A DNA stretch of 26,041 nt from Deltaproteobacteria bacterium UBA4427 (lineage in GTDB: Bacteria > Myxococcota_A > UBA9160 > UBA4427): contig DGPZ01000177.1 in the NCBI GenBank assembly GCA_002390675.1, positions 2,351 to 28,391 on the forward strand, in the 5' to 3' direction. Within the stretch, counting starts at the first letter, position 1; the number at the start of each line of letters is the position of its first letter. The notes below the pieces were generated by a model. The model searched no databases. It was not told the origin of the DNA and saw only the letters and a program-made list of their open reading frames with translations. The position numbers were made by a program, and so were the translations under genes. Positions 8,075 through 15,764 of this stretch are shown here, piece by piece.

Positions 8075-8602
8075 ATGACCGCTTCTTCTGAATCGCCCCG
8101 CAGTGGGGCCAGCCCCGTCGGCAAAATGGTTCTCTTCAAAGGCGCAGACGCGCCGAGCCTCGAAACGACTGGAATGATGGAAGACATGACCTTCGTGGTG
8201 GAGGGGGCAGACGACACGCCGATCACCGAACCCGAAATAGAGGCGCTTCAAGGGGGAGGGCAGCTCACGGTTCCTTTCAGGCAATCGGACACCGAAGGCT
8301 TCAGCCTCGTTGAGATTAAGTTCGCGCCCGGGTACCTGCTCCCGAAGCACAGCCACTCCTCCGATTGCCTCTACTACATAGTCAAAGGAGGCATCGTGAT
8401 GGGGAAGCGCGAACTCGGCCCCGGCGACGGATTCTTTCTCCCCGCCGAGCAGGTCTACGCCTATCACGCGGGCTCTGAGGGCGTCACGCTTCTCGAGTTT
8501 CGGAACCGAACGGGTTTCGACATGAAGGTGCATGAGAAGGACATGGGGGACTATCGACGAAAGGCAGTCTCGTCCATGGAGCAGTCGGGCTCAACGCAGT
8601 AG
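8075..8602 (+). CDS. Cupin-domain protein (copy 1), altered metal site
   Basis: A 175-residue protein with a single cupin barrel at about residues 75-150. Cupin motif 1 reads GYLLPKHSHSSDCLYYIVKG, giving H92 and H94, with Cys98 where the third ligand Glu normally sits. Motif 2 reads LGPGDGFFLPAEQVYAYH, with H131 as fourth ligand. TTGGAGT lies just before the ATG at 8075; an upstream ATG at 8030 would add 15 residues unlike the family. It shares the signature GG-x2-MGKR-x2-GPG with the second cupin at 21790. Single-domain cupins next to amidohydrolases are often auxiliary isomerases, dioxygenases or ligand sensors; no specific role can be assigned. It is 121 bases downstream of the dehydrogenase gene. 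Confidence 0.8.
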   Translation: MTASSESPRSGASPVGKMVLFKGADAPSLETTGMMEDMTFVVEGADDTPITEPEIEALQGGGQLTVPFRQSDTEGFSLVEIKFAPGYLLPKHSHSSDCLYYIVKGGIVMGKRELGPGDGFFLPAEQVYAYHAGSEGVTLLEFRNRTGFDMKVHEKDMGDYRRKAVSSMEQSGSTQ

Positions 8603-9198
8603 GCGGTCCGCTCCGAAGTCAACGCCGCGCTCTGAGCTCGAATGAGGCGATAGAGCCGGCTCTTCGGATCTTAGGGCCTCGTCGAAACTTGTCTGGGTCT
8701 TTCGTGGCGTCGCGGGCCTCGGCATGAGATAGAGTCTTCGTTCAAGCCGAGGCCTCACGCCAAGCGCGAGCCAGAATTTTCAGCGCCTTAATTCTCGATG
8801 GCGACGGCCGAGAGGGTCTGTGCGCGAGCGACGCGACGACGCCTCGGTGTGCGTTGCTTGAAGACCCGACTGCGGTACCGGATTCGCGTTTCGGTATCGC
8901 GTGAGGCACGTTGACGGTGGTTCGTGGGGTCGCTGGGTCGAGGCGGAGCGGCTGGTTAAGGTTCCTGGACCCGCCCGTCTAGGCGTGGCCTCCCCGAGGG
9001 CCCGCCCACTCAGGCTTGATTGCTGCAGCTCAGCAGGTCCCCGCCGGTAATGGGACCCTGGGGCATAGGCTACCCTGCTATGGCAGAAGGAAAGCTGCGT
9101 GGATGGAGCGAAAACAGGATCGTTTTTGGGACCCAATGGGGCACTGGGGACCACCTAACCATAGGAACCGGCGTGCACCCAGCCTGCAAGGATCCCTT
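8603..9198. other. 596-base non-coding stretch before lipoprotein gene
   Basis: No protein gene is convincing here on either strand. It contains a 9-bp perfect inverted repeat at 8715-8754 and, closer to the lipoprotein gene, two consecutive hairpins: GGTCCC (9036-9041) with GGGACC (9052-9057), and CATAG (9064-9068) with CTATG (9078-9082). These could be part of a structured 5' leader of the lipoprotein mRNA. I compared it by eye with 6S, SRP, tmRNA, RNase P, cobalamin and glycine riboswitch signatures and found no match. The lipoprotein frame is open back to 9016, but the lipoprotein start at 9199 is better supported. Confidence 0.4.
8715..8754. repeat. 9-bp perfect inverted repeat
   Basis: GGCCTCGGC (8715-8723) and GCCGAGGCC (8746-8754) are perfect reverse complements around a 22-base spacer, 113 bases after the cupin stop. 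There is no T-tract directly after it. It may be a 3'-end hairpin of the cupin transcript or a protein binding site. Confidence 0.45.
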
Positions 9199-9987
9199 AT
9201 GCAACCACTTGGTTCGTCCGCCGCTATCAATGATCTCGCGCGATCGAACGCCCACTTTACCGTGCTTGTGGTGACGCTGATCTTGTTGGCGTTAACGAGC
9301 GGTTGTGCGAGTCCGACTCGTTACGCGGTGGAGATCAGCGCCCTCGCGAGTGAGCGTGGCGCGGCAGGAGAGGCGACCTACTTTCTGCTTCCAGCGAACG
9401 GAGAGGTCGACCTGCGCGATCTACAATTCCTGGAGTTCGCGCGGACCGTCGAGCGTGGTCTCGCTGAGCGCGGCTTTCTCTCGACCCGGAATCCGTCCGA
9501 GGCGACGACCGTGCTTCTGCTCGACTACGGTGTCAACGCAAAGGAGATCGAGTCGATCACGCCTGTTAGGCCCGCGATCTCCTACTATGGCGGTGGCTAC
9601 GGGTTCTATGGTCGTCATCGTTACGGGCCGCGATGTAGCTACGGCTGTCTCAGAGGGCTCGGCTTCTCTGATCCGTTCTACCTTGATTCACAGCAGGCTC
9701 GGACTTTTGCGACGTTCAATCGATTCTTTGCGGTCGAAGCGCGTCGGGTAGAAGCCGGGCGCAGTCTGCGTGATGGCGAACCGGTCTGGGAAACACACGT
9801 CGAGAGTCGCGGTCGCGAGACAGACCTGCGCGCGGTCTTCCCCGCCCTAGTAGCCGCCGCAGTTGACTACCTAGGGACCGACACGGGACAAACGATCGAT
9901 ACGAAGATTCGCAGCGACGACGAGCGGATCACGCGAATTCGCGCGCAGGCCGTCGATGTCGCGGCACCCCCGCCAGTTGAGGACTAG
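9199..9987 (+). CDS. Predicted lipoprotein, DUF4136-like
   Basis: A 262-residue envelope protein. The N-terminus has a hydrophobic segment (FTVLVVTLILLALTSGC) ending in a lipobox, LTSGC, so the mature protein probably starts at that Cys and is lipid-anchored. The start at 9199 is chosen because AAGGA lies about 8 bases upstream and it places the signal correctly; the frame is open to 9016. The body has alternating strands and helices, including LEFARTVERGLAERGF, TVLLLDYGV and a Gly/Tyr-rich stretch around SYYGGGYGFYG, as seen in DUF4136-type lipoproteins of unknown function. It stands alone between non-coding DNA and a convergent DUF3556 gene. Family assignment is tentative; lipoprotein status is firm. 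Confidence 0.78.
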   Translation: MQPLGSSAAINDLARSNAHFTVLVVTLILLALTSGCASPTRYAVEISALASERGAAGEATYFLLPANGEVDLRDLQFLEFARTVERGLAERGFLSTRNPSEATTVLLLDYGVNAKEIESITPVRPAISYYGGGYGFYGRHRYGPRCSYGCLRGLGFSDPFYLDSQQARTFATFNRFFAVEARRVEAGRSLRDGEPVWETHVESRGRETDLRAVFPALVAAAVDYLGTDTGQTIDTKIRSDDERITRIRAQAVDVAAPPPVED

Positions 9988-10006
9988 TGAGCAGCCTAAT
10001 CCTCAG

Positions 10007-10020
10007 CTCACGGGGGTGAG
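10007..10020. terminator. Small hairpin between convergent genes
   Basis: CTCAC (10007-10011) and GTGAG (10016-10020) form a 5-bp stem with a GGGG loop, extendable by one G-U pair, between the lipoprotein stop and the end of the convergent DUF3556 gene. It is short and lacks a clear U-tract, so it is only a weak terminator candidate. Confidence 0.25.
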
Positions 10021-10053
10021 TCCCGATGCTGCGATTGCCAAGCGGCGCGTTCT

Positions 10054-11760
10054 TTACGATTTGCTCCAGGTGAGCTCGCCTTCGCCCCACGGCGCGTGGT
10101 CCGTGTAGTCGGCCATTTGCGTCTTGCCTTCTTTAAGCTTGCCCTCGACCGGGCAGTAGACCCGCCAGTGCATCGTCGGGCCAAAGAGCGGCTGTGACTC
10201 GACCGAGATCAATCGAAGCTCGCCTGCCTCAAACTGGCAGATGGGCTGGATAGCGTTCATCAACTGCTCGCCATTGAGATGACCGTCTCCGAAATTCCAT
10301 CCGAGCAGGGTGCCGCCGAGAACCTCTCCCTCTAGCCACTCGTATTCTTCGATGTCGTCGACGGCGGCGGGTAAAGCTTCGAGCAGCGGGCGCCCTTGGA
10401 AATGAAGGAAGCGTGAGCCCAGCATCATGGCTTTCGCTGCACCCAGCTCGGTCGGATCCTCGATCATATTCTCGAGCTGTTCTTGGAGCGTGCCGCACGG
10501 CTTCTTGATCTTGGATAGCTTGTCCCGGGCGCCGTTCTTCTTGAAGAGCCATACGTTGTAAGCCCAGTTCCCCGCGTAGTACCGCATCGACGGCAGGAAG
10601 GAGACGCGAGAGGGGACAAAATTGCCAATCAGTGGGATGACGGCGAGCGAGAAAAGCATCGCAGCCAGTACCATGGGTAGTGCCGTCATTTCAAAAATTG
10701 AGACATCCGGGTTGAAGAAGAAGAGGAACCAGCCCCCGTAGATCATCAGAATATTCCACTCGACCGGCATTCCGGCAGGGTTGTTGAGCCCAATGAAGCC
10801 GTGGAAGCCCGTGAATAGAATACATCCGCCTAATAAAAACCAGGGATTCCCGCTTGCAGTGGCAGCGAAGAGGATGAACGGGATCGCGAACTCGGAGACG
10901 TGTCCAAAGAAGGCCATGAATTTCGCGAACTTTGACGGACGCAGATCGTCGGGGTAACTCGCGAAGAGTTTGTGCTTGAGGACCTTCGGAAAGAAGGGTC
11001 CGTTGTTCATCATGACCATGATCACGGAGGGGAAATGGGCGTTCCATTTGGAGACGGCGGCCCAGATCCAGATGAAGGACCAAGTGATCTTGGCACCGGC
11101 AATCCACAGATCGTCTGTGGCGGCAAAGACGAGCGCCCCCATGACAACCCAATAATGCTCGCTCCGCGCAACCAGGAAGAGCGTCTTGTCGAGGATGCCG
11201 TTCACCGCGACGAGTACGAAGCAGGGCAGCAGAAGCTCGGCAGTCACTTCAGGAGCGAAGAGGACTCGCAGCAGCAAGGCCTGGTTTAAGATGTACAAAC
11301 TAACATCGAGTAGGTTCCGCGTGTCGCCACCGATCAGAGGCACGCCACGGAAGAGCGGTAGTTTGATCGTGCCGAGGCGAGCAAAGTGGCGGTAGCCGCC
11401 GAACCACTTCTCGAAGCGAGCGTTCATCGGTCCCCAGCCGCAGCCGAAGCCGAAGAGCTCCCAGCACATGGACCAGACCATCGCCTTCTTGAAGGCTTCG
11501 TTCGTGAAGGCCCATTCAGAGACGTTGGAAAAGCCCGCATAGCCGGCGTTGAAGCTGCACCAGAACGCCCAAACTCCGATCAGCACGAAAAAGTATTTCA
11601 CCCAGTAGAGCGCCATGACAGACGGGCGATTCGGACTCGAATGCGCCCAGTTCTGACTCACGAGTTTGATGCGCTCATGGAAAGGCGCGTTGACGATGCT
11701 CTCGGATGAGTGCGGGGGGATGCCGGTGGCATCGTTTGTGTCGTTGGTGGCGGCGGTCAT
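10054..11760 (-). CDS. DUF3556 multi-pass membrane protein
   Basis: A 568-residue integral membrane protein. After a roughly 50-residue cytosolic N-terminus come many hydrophobic segments: VKYFFVLIGVWAFWC, the region around LLLPCFVLVAVNG, ITWSFIWIWAAVSKW, FAIPFILFAATA, ILMIYGGWFLFFF and MVLAAMLFSLAVIPLIG. A C-terminal soluble region of about 170 residues follows. Motifs I recall from the DUF3556 family of mycobacteria and other bacteria are present: GFGCGWGPMNARF, WNAHFPSVI, MRYYAGNW and GWNFGDGH. The function of the family is unknown. It is the last gene of a probable operon after Rieske, flavin monooxygenase and SnoaL-like genes, 122 bases after the latter, suggesting a role in handling a hydrophobic substrate at the membrane (inference). 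Confidence 0.85.
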   Translation of the reverse strand: MTAATNDTNDATGIPPHSSESIVNAPFHERIKLVSQNWAHSSPNRPSVMALYWVKYFFVLIGVWAFWCSFNAGYAGFSNVSEWAFTNEAFKKAMVWSMCWELFGFGCGWGPMNARFEKWFGGYRHFARLGTIKLPLFRGVPLIGGDTRNLLDVSLYILNQALLLRVLFAPEVTAELLLPCFVLVAVNGILDKTLFLVARSEHYWVVMGALVFAATDDLWIAGAKITWSFIWIWAAVSKWNAHFPSVIMVMMNNGPFFPKVLKHKLFASYPDDLRPSKFAKFMAFFGHVSEFAIPFILFAATASGNPWFLLGGCILFTGFHGFIGLNNPAGMPVEWNILMIYGGWFLFFFNPDVSIFEMTALPMVLAAMLFSLAVIPLIGNFVPSRVSFLPSMRYYAGNWAYNVWLFKKNGARDKLSKIKKPCGTLQEQLENMIEDPTELGAAKAMMLGSRFLHFQGRPLLEALPAAVDDIEEYEWLEGEVLGGTLLGWNFGDGHLNGEQLMNAIQPICQFEAGELRLISVESQPLFGPTMHWRVYCPVEGKLKEGKTQMADYTDHAPWGEGELTWSKS

Positions 11761-11882
11761 GGCTAGTCTAAATCCCTATTTCGTGTGCATCCCCGAGTCG
11801 CTTCTGCGGTCGGACGGTCATGGGTTTATGTTAGATCGGATTGGGTGGTTGCAACGCCTTCGTGCAGCAATAAATGAGGGCC

Positions 11883-12335
11883 CTAATCGGCGACAGGGGG
11901 CGTGAAGTCGCCTGGGAAATTGTGTCGCCAGGCGAGTTCTTCGTGGCGCTTTGTGATGCGCCAGCTGCTGGCTGTACGCAGGACTTCGTCGCGAAACCAG
12001 ATCCCGGAGAAGACGACGCGCTCGCCGTCCGAGGCTTCCATTTTGACCGCGATGTACTGCATCGTTCGCACGCGGGCCTGGTCGCCGTCGAGCTCGATCT
12101 CGGCGTTTGAGGAGAGATGCTGGTAGGAATGAAAGCGTTCGAGCACGTTGGCCAGCCAGGCACCGACCTCCGCGGGCGATCCGACGGCGCCGTCGTTCTC
12201 CGAGTAGTCAATCGCTGCATCGGGGGTGAAGCATTCTTGCCAGCGCACCCAGTCGCGCCGGTCCATCGCGCTGGCTTCCGCGACGATGAGATCCTGAATC
12301 TCGGCTCGATCGGAGAGTTCCTGTTGACTGAGCAT
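11883..12335 (-). CDS. SnoaL/NTF2-like domain protein
   Basis: A 150-residue protein with the alpha+beta cone fold of the SnoaL_4/NTF2-like superfamily. The N-terminal helix reads EIQDLIVAEASAMDRRDW, then CFTPDAAIDYS, and the strands include ARVRTMQYIAVKM and RVVFSGIWFRDEVL. Members include polyketide cyclases, scytalone-dehydratase-like enzymes, ketosteroid isomerases and small subunits of ring-hydroxylating dioxygenases. Between a flavin monooxygenase (72 bases upstream) and DUF3556, it may act as a dehydratase or isomerase on an oxygenated intermediate, or as a non-canonical oxygenase subunit. There are no clear residues to choose between these. Start from the single upstream ATG. Confidence 0.8.
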   Translation of the reverse strand: MLSQQELSDRAEIQDLIVAEASAMDRRDWVRWQECFTPDAAIDYSENDGAVGSPAEVGAWLANVLERFHSYQHLSSNAEIELDGDQARVRTMQYIAVKMEASDGERVVFSGIWFRDEVLRTASSWRITKRHEELAWRHNFPGDFTPPVAD

Positions 12336-12407
12336 GCTGCCTCGGTTTCGTTCTTTTCGGCGCGCGGGGCGCCGCGTGACTAGATCAATGTGGTCAGATC
12401 GATGTCG

Positions 12408-13577
12408 TCAGAGCATCATCGACTGCGGATCGAGCCCCATGAGTGCACGGCCACCTTCGCCGTAAACGCGTTCATTCGCGAAGGCGTGTTGCGTGATCGT
12501 GGAGATGTCGCGCCATTGTCGGTCGAGCAGGGACTTTGAATAGAGTGCTGCCCCGCCGCCCGCTTCGTACATGCGCGAGACGACCGACTTGCTCGCCCGG
12601 AATGCATTGATTCCGGCGAGACGATAGGCGGCGCGCTGTTCGAGTGTCGCTTCGTCTCCGGCGGAGACCGTCTCAAAGATGGCGGCCGTGGCGTCATAGA
12701 TGTACGCCCGCGCGGCACCCAGTTCGGCTTCGGCGCGCCCGACCTCGGTCTGGAGCAGGAGATCGTCCTGCAGGCGCTTGCCTCCTGGCATAACAACTTT
12801 CTTTGCGGCCAGTTCGCCGAGTGTGTCGATCGAGGCGCGGGCGATGCCTAGCGAAACGCCGGGCGCATTGGCGACAATGAACCAAGGGTAGGCGTAGACG
12901 GGGCCTTTGAATCGCGGCGGCTCGAAGAGGGAGAATGATTTCGCCTCGGGCACAAAGACATCGTCGACGCTCCAGTCATTGCTCCCGCTGCCGGCGAGTC
13001 CGGTCGTCTGCCAATTGTCATGGACGAGGCAGTCGGTTCTCGGAAAGAACATCATGCGCACGATCGGATGGCCTTCTTTTGTCTTTGCCGGCTTGTCGCC
13101 GTCGAATACGAGGCAACCGCCGACGAACCATTCCGCGTGTAGGCCCGCGCTCCCGAAGCTCCACTGTCCGGAGACCCGGTAGCCGCCGTCGACGGGACGC
13201 GCCTGGCCTCGCGGGACGAGGGTGCTGGCTGTGACCGCGTTCGGGTCGGCATAGATCTCTCCCGCGACTTCGGCCGAGAGATGCGCTGCATAATACCCGC
13301 CGTCGGATCCGATCATGGCGACCCAGCCCACGGACGCGTCGGCGATCGAGAGCTCTTCAACGACCTGAAGCTGGGTCATAGGGTCGGCTTCTGGGCCGTC
13401 CATTTCGGTTGGAATTGCCATCCCGAAGACGTCGGCCTGCTTTAGCGCGTGAACGATCTCCTCCGTTAGGCGACCGGCCTTCTCGATCTCGTCTGAAGCA
13501 GCGCGAATGGAGGGGGCGAGGGCTCGTGCGCGGTCGAGGATTTCGAGACCTCGGCGAGGGGCTGAGAATTGGTTCAT
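12408..13577 (-). CDS. Acyl-CoA-dehydrogenase-fold flavin-dependent monooxygenase (group D)
   Basis: A 389-residue protein with the acyl-CoA dehydrogenase fold, from N-terminal helices through a beta-barrel (YRVSGQWSFGSAGLHAEWF) to a C-terminal helical bundle. The signatures WQTTGLAGSGSNDWSVDDVF and DRQWRDISTITQHAFANE are typical of group D flavin monooxygenases such as HsaA, DszC and p-hydroxyphenylacetate hydroxylase oxygenase components, instead of dehydrogenases. These use reduced flavin supplied by a separate reductase and oxygenate aromatic or sulfur atoms. AAGGACG lies a few bases before the ATG. The Rieske gene lies 86 bases upstream in the same direction. No HpaC-type flavin reductase is in the window. 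The substrate is unknown; a phenolic ring is a reasonable guess. Confidence 0.82.
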   Translation of the reverse strand: MNQFSAPRRGLEILDRARALAPSIRAASDEIEKAGRLTEEIVHALKQADVFGMAIPTEMDGPEADPMTQLQVVEELSIADASVGWVAMIGSDGGYYAAHLSAEVAGEIYADPNAVTASTLVPRGQARPVDGGYRVSGQWSFGSAGLHAEWFVGGCLVFDGDKPAKTKEGHPIVRMMFFPRTDCLVHDNWQTTGLAGSGSNDWSVDDVFVPEAKSFSLFEPPRFKGPVYAYPWFIVANAPGVSLGIARASIDTLGELAAKKVVMPGGKRLQDDLLLQTEVGRAEAELGAARAYIYDATAAIFETVSAGDEATLEQRAAYRLAGINAFRASKSVVSRMYEAGGGAALYSKSLLDRQWRDISTITQHAFANERVYGEGGRALMGLDPQSMML

Positions 13578-13601
13578 GTCCGTCCTTACTTTTTAGGTGC
13601 A

Positions 13602-13617
13602 CGGCGCCGCGGCGCCG
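13602..13617. repeat. 16-bp perfect GC palindrome between Rieske and flavin monooxygenase genes
   Basis: CGGCGCCGCGGCGCCG is its own reverse complement. In RNA it can form a 6-bp GC stem with a CGCG loop. It lies 24 bases before the start codon of the flavin monooxygenase gene and 47 bases after the Rieske stop, with no U-tract on either side, so it looks like an intercistronic hairpin or operator instead of a terminator. Confidence 0.5.
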
Positions 13618-13663
13618 CGCGGTCGTCGAATGCTTTCTTGGGAATGTTCCTAGACTTCGAGGG

Positions 13664-14659
13664 CTAGCGGTCTGCCGCTCCGGATAACGCTCTTGGAAAG
13701 CGCTGGATCCACTGCAGATAAGTCGCCATGGCACGATCATCCGCGACGAGCGTACCAACCTTGAATTTGATCCCTGTGAGCGTCCGGGCATCGTCGAGGA
13801 GCAAGTCGTCGCCAAAAGTCTGTTGTTCAGCGAGTCTCTTTTCGAGCTCTTCATGGGAGAGGCTGGGGTCCTTGGGGACCGCTGCGATGTAGTAGGTCTG
13901 TGCCGCGTGGCCAATGGGAGTCGAGGTGAAGAGCCCGATCGTGGTGTGGTCTGTCACGGTCAGAAACGAGACTGCATTCGTTCCCGTCACCCGGATGCGC
14001 TGTTCGAAGGGCCCTGTCTCGGGGGAGACAAAGGGGATCTCGAGTTCGATGTGATAATCGTCGACATAGCGAACGTCTTCGGGGGTGATCTCGAAGTCGA
14101 GCCCGTGGACGTAGCGTAGGTGCATGAAGTCGAAAGTGTTCCCGATGCTCAGCCAGGGAGCGACCTCGAAGACATTCGTTCGCTTTACAGCGAAGAGTAG
14201 ATCCGACTCGTCGTAGTCTCGAATGGTTGGCGGCGGGAAGAGGGGAGTCTCGCCGTTGTAGGCCCAGATGAGTCCTAGGCTTTCGGCGGCGGGATAGCTG
14301 TGGACGCGGGCGGCCGCCGGGATTGCACCCTCCGACGGAATCGAAGTACAGGCGCCGTCGACCCCGAAACAGAAATGATGATAGGTGCATCGGATATCAT
14401 CGCCGATTACATCTCCGAGGGAGAGATCTGCCCCCATGTGCGGGCAGCGTGCGGTGAGAACGACCGGCGTGCTCTCGCTCCGTCGATAGACGACGACCCG
14501 TCCACCCAGGAAGTCGCATCCAAGGGCCTGGCCGGTCTCGACCTCACTCGCGAGGGCAACCGCGTACCAGCCTTCGGGCTGTGGTTCGTCAGGGCGAATC
14601 GTGGCATCGAGTTCGTGCCAGTCGTTGTTACTCGCTGGACTTTTCACACTCGTCATCAT
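13664..14659 (-). CDS. Rieske [2Fe-2S] non-heme iron oxygenase, catalytic subunit
   Basis: A 331-residue type IA-like Rieske oxygenase alpha subunit. The Rieske cluster ligands are C72-x-H74 and C91-x2-H94 (RCPHMGADLSLGD, CTYHHFCFG). The mononuclear iron site is N174-x2-D177-x2-H180-x4-H185 (GNTFDFMHLRYVHG). This class hydroxylates, demethylates or otherwise oxidises aromatic and polycyclic substrates using electrons from a separate reductase, which is not seen here. The start is placed at ATG 14659 because GGAG lies 5-8 bases upstream; an ATG three bases later is equally possible, and the frame is open to 14812 without family-like sequence. It heads a likely operon with flavin monooxygenase, SnoaL-like and DUF3556 genes, divergent from the SDR at 14871. 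Vanillate-demethylase or KshA-like substrates are possible; specificity unresolved. Confidence 0.88.
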   Translation of the reverse strand: MMTSVKSPASNNDWHELDATIRPDEPQPEGWYAVALASEVETGQALGCDFLGGRVVVYRRSESTPVVLTARCPHMGADLSLGDVIGDDIRCTYHHFCFGVDGACTSIPSEGAIPAAARVHSYPAAESLGLIWAYNGETPLFPPPTIRDYDESDLLFAVKRTNVFEVAPWLSIGNTFDFMHLRYVHGLDFEITPEDVRYVDDYHIELEIPFVSPETGPFEQRIRVTGTNAVSFLTVTDHTTIGLFTSTPIGHAAQTYYIAAVPKDPSLSHEELEKRLAEQQTFGDDLLLDDARTLTGIKFKVGTLVADDRAMATYLQWIQRFPRALSGAADR

Positions 14660-14870
14660 CGTTTCTCCGTATGTATCTCTTGTCGCTCCGACCTCGACGT
14701 TCTTCAGCATAACTGCCCGTTTGCTCGGCGGACAGGCGGTTAAATCAGCGGTGTCCCACGGGCTCGAGCATTGACTAAAGGCGAAGAAGAACACTCTTGA
14801 GCCAGAGTTCACGACCGTCGCGCGCGCATCCCGGTGGCCCTGCTTGGTTCGGGGTTGCTAGCGTGACCCC
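14660..14870. promoter_or_regulatory. Divergent promoter region, Rieske operon / SDR
   Basis: This 211-base gap separates divergent genes and should contain both promoters. TTGACT at about 14772 resembles a -35 box but has no good -10 partner at 17 bases. The SDR has no obvious ribosome binding site just before its ATG, so a leaderless start is possible. No strong palindrome is seen. Confidence 0.3.
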
Positions 14871-15725
14871 ATGAATGCTCTAAACACCGATCTGGGTACG
14901 GTTGTCATCATTGGCGCAGGTGGAGGTGGTATCGGCACGGCAGTCGCCTCGCTCGTTTCAGCAGCTGGAGCGCGTGTGCTCGCCGTCGATCGGGACGCAA
15001 CGAAGCTGGCGATGGCGACGTCGAGGATCGAAGAGGAGGGTGGCCGAGTTCAGGGCGAGTTGTGTGATGTCACGGACCGAGATGCGGTTTCGGGACTCTT
15101 CGAGCGCGCCGCTAGGGATATCGATGATTTGAGCGGGCTGGTGAACGTCGTAGGCGGCTTGCCGGCGGTACACTGGGGCGCGGTGATTGATGATGATCAT
15201 GAAGAGAACCTCGAAGCGCTTCTTGAAACGAATCTTCGGGTCGCGGTTCGAACCTCAAGGGCATTCGCGCGGACGTGTGTGAGCGAGGCAGGAGCTTCGC
15301 GGAACCGGCCGACTAGCATCGTTCAGATCGCGAGTATCGCCGGACTGGCGGGAATGCCTTTTGGCGCGGGGTACGCAGCCTCGAAAGCCGCACTGATGTC
15401 GTACACGCGAACGATGGCACTCGAATGGGGCGGTCTAGGAATTCGTGTGAATGCGGTGGCACCCGGGACGATTCGTGTGCCAAAAAATCAGAACGCGGAG
15501 GACGCGGAGCGCGATCAGACAGTGATTCCGCTCGGGCGCCGAGGGACGCCGGACGATGTCGCGAAGGCCGTTCTTTTCCTTCTGTCTGAATCATCGAGTT
15601 GGATAACCGGGCAGATGCTGGCAGTTGACGGCGGTGTGTCGATCAAGCCGTCGTACCTCGATGCGGACGGACTACCGGTCTTCGTACAAGATAAAGCGCT
15701 ACGCGACCGTCTCCTGAAGCCATGA
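14871..15725 (+). CDS. Short-chain dehydrogenase/reductase, classical type
   Basis: A 284-residue classical SDR, an NAD(P)-dependent oxidoreductase. The Rossmann glycine motif is IGAGGGGIG (14-22), with Ala at the usual first-Gly position. The NNAG equivalent is NVVGG (92-96). Catalytic Ser155 (IASIAG) and Y168-AAS-K172 are in the normal spacing. The C-terminal part carries NAVAPGTI and ITGQMLAVDGG. A tail of about 35 residues after VDGG is longer than usual. The gene is divergent from the Rieske operon and converges on the TauD genes, ending 39 bases from them. It probably oxidises a hydroxylated intermediate of the same pathway; this is inferred from position. Confidence 0.87.
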   Translation: MNALNTDLGTVVIIGAGGGGIGTAVASLVSAAGARVLAVDRDATKLAMATSRIEEEGGRVQGELCDVTDRDAVSGLFERAARDIDDLSGLVNVVGGLPAVHWGAVIDDDHEENLEALLETNLRVAVRTSRAFARTCVSEAGASRNRPTSIVQIASIAGLAGMPFGAGYAASKAALMSYTRTMALEWGGLGIRVNAVAPGTIRVPKNQNAEDAERDQTVIPLGRRGTPDDVAKAVLFLLSESSSWITGQMLAVDGGVSIKPSYLDADGLPVFVQDKALRDRLLKP

Positions 15726-15726
15726 G

Positions 15727-15755
15727 GCCTTGCGACTAGGCATTACGATCAAGGC
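15727..15755. terminator. Inverted repeat between convergent SDR and TauD genes
   Basis: GCCTTG (15727-15732) and CAAGGC (15750-15755) pair over 6 bases, extendable by a G-U pair, around a 17-base loop within the 39-base gap between convergent genes. The position fits a bidirectional terminator, but there is no strong U-tract. Confidence 0.35.
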
Positions 15756-15764
15756 TGACCCGGA

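Noticed and set aside
9020..9082. Resemblance of GCAGGTCCCCGCC to the core of a cobalamin riboswitch
   Set aside because: The other conserved blocks, including the B12 box and the upstream GGTG-type element, are not found in order.
8780..9154. 124-codon minus-strand frame in the long non-coding region
   Set aside because: Arg/Ser/Pro-rich low-information sequence without a ribosome binding site or recognisable domain.
14660..14812. Longer Rieske oxygenase start at 14812
   Set aside because: The extension lacks family similarity, while a good GGAG lies before the ATG at 14659.
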